Shown piece after piece: positions 13,908 to 14,187 of a stretch of 14,187 nucleotides of DNA. The notes beneath the pieces were generated by a model. It ran no database searches. It was not told where the DNA came from and saw only the letters and a program-made list of their open reading frames with translations. The stretch covers positions 1-14,187 of the forward strand of contig JAKDNC010000032.1 of assembly GCA_030452025.1 (NCBI GenBank), written 5' to 3'. How positions within the stretch are numbered: the first letter of the stretch is position 1; every line of letters starts with the position of its first letter. The DNA is from Nocardioides sp. Its GTDB lineage: Bacteria > Actinomycetota > Actinomycetes > Propionibacteriales > Nocardioidaceae. The position numbers and the translations under genes were made by a program.

Positions 13908-14187
13908 TCAGTCCCGAAGGGGGCTCAGCTCCGCCGCCACCGTCAGCGCCTCGCTCGCGTAGCGCAACCAGGCGTGCACGCCGGTGCTCCCCGCGGCGTT
14001 GGCGTAGGCACGAAGGTTCGACTCGTACTCCGCCCGCAGACGCAGGTGCCCGGCCTCCGGCACCAGCAGTGACTTCTCGTCGACGCCGCGCGCCACCAGC
14101 ACCAGCCGCTCGCACGCCCGCGCCACGATCCCGTTGTGGGAGGCGAACGGAGCCGCGCTGGCCAGGTCGGCGTGCACGATCGCTGCC
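13908..14187 (-). CDS. Partial conserved protein with Fic-like degenerate motif (C-terminal part)
   Basis: The frame is open to the window edge, so the N-terminus is missing; about 93 C-terminal residues are visible. The stretch HADLASAAPFASHNGIVAR resembles the Fic-domain core (HPFxxGNGRxxR). The Pro-Phe, Asn-Gly and final Arg are kept, but Ala stands in place of the catalytic His and Ile in place of the first Arg. The rest (LVLVARGVDEK, PEAGHLRLRAEYESNLRAY, GVHAWLRYASEAL) recalls actinobacterial proteins often labelled 'oxidoreductase' that sit beside the HAD-IB gene, as Rv3662c does in M. tuberculosis. I see no support for a redox function in this part. An internal GTG at 14177 is not taken as the start because homologous-looking sequence continues upstream. 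Confidence 0.78.
   Translation of the reverse strand, partial: AAIVHADLASAAPFASHNGIVARACERLVLVARGVDEKSLLVPEAGHLRLRAEYESNLRAYANAAGSTGVHAWLRYASEALTVAAELSPLRD

Noticed and set aside
1..14187. CRISPR array, insertion sequence or prophage remnant
   Set aside because: No regularly spaced repeats, no transposase or integrase-like frame and no terminal inverted repeats with target duplications were seen.

Overview
This 14.2-kb window is very GC-rich chromosomal DNA from an actinomycete. Codon third positions are strongly G/C, starts are ATG or GTG, and several genes look leaderless. Gene content and order recall Nocardioides-like Propionibacteriales, but the sequence alone does not fix the genus. 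No rRNA, tRNA, transposon or CRISPR array was seen. The window is the conserved actinobacterial block that protein-family curators call the 'helicase/secretion neighborhood'.

Layout. Bases 75-2936 (minus strand) carry a K+-independent proton-pumping pyrophosphatase (hppA) and a BldG-type STAS anti-sigma-factor antagonist. The STAS gene diverges from a plus-strand cluster at about 3097-6720: a DECH-box helicase with a C-terminal four-cysteine zinc domain (MrfA/YprA-like), a 99-aa two-helix membrane protein and a Gfo/Idh/MocA oxidoreductase. These three genes are 4 bases apart or overlap by 1. A stand-alone membrane 'sensor domain' protein (6796-7476) follows, with its own promoter-like region. 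Facing it on the minus strand, 12695 down to 7506, is a reduced Tad/Flp (type IVb) pilus locus. In transcription order it encodes Ssd/CpaE-like protein, TadA/CpaF ATPase, TadB, TadC, a YjbR/MmcQ-family protein, a 57-aa Flp pilin, a TadE-like pseudopilin and a second TadE-like (Rv3654c-type) protein. Stop/start overlaps of the ATGA or GTGA type tie most of them together. A HAD-IB phosphatase (12810-13616, plus) diverges from ssd. The right edge holds the C-terminal part of a minus-strand protein with a Fic-like but degenerate motif.

How the genes work together. TadA should power the TadB/TadC inner-membrane platform, and Ssd is the locus's CpaE-like, MinD-family member. The Flp pilin and the TadE-like proteins would be the exported, peptidase-processed subunits. 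The window has no prepilin peptidase and no other Tad components, so those must lie elsewhere if the system works. Tad-type pili support DNA uptake in Micrococcus luteus, and the conserved neighbour is a DNA-repair-type helicase. A role in DNA uptake or processing is therefore a reasonable but untested hypothesis.

Points for a second look: paired DnaA-box-like motifs in two intergenic regions of the pilus locus, a YjbR gene inside the pilus operon, hairpins in front of the pilin ribosome site, a TadE-like protein without the usual Glu+5, bldG without its usual anti-sigma partner, and a structured 291-bp intergenic region near the right end.
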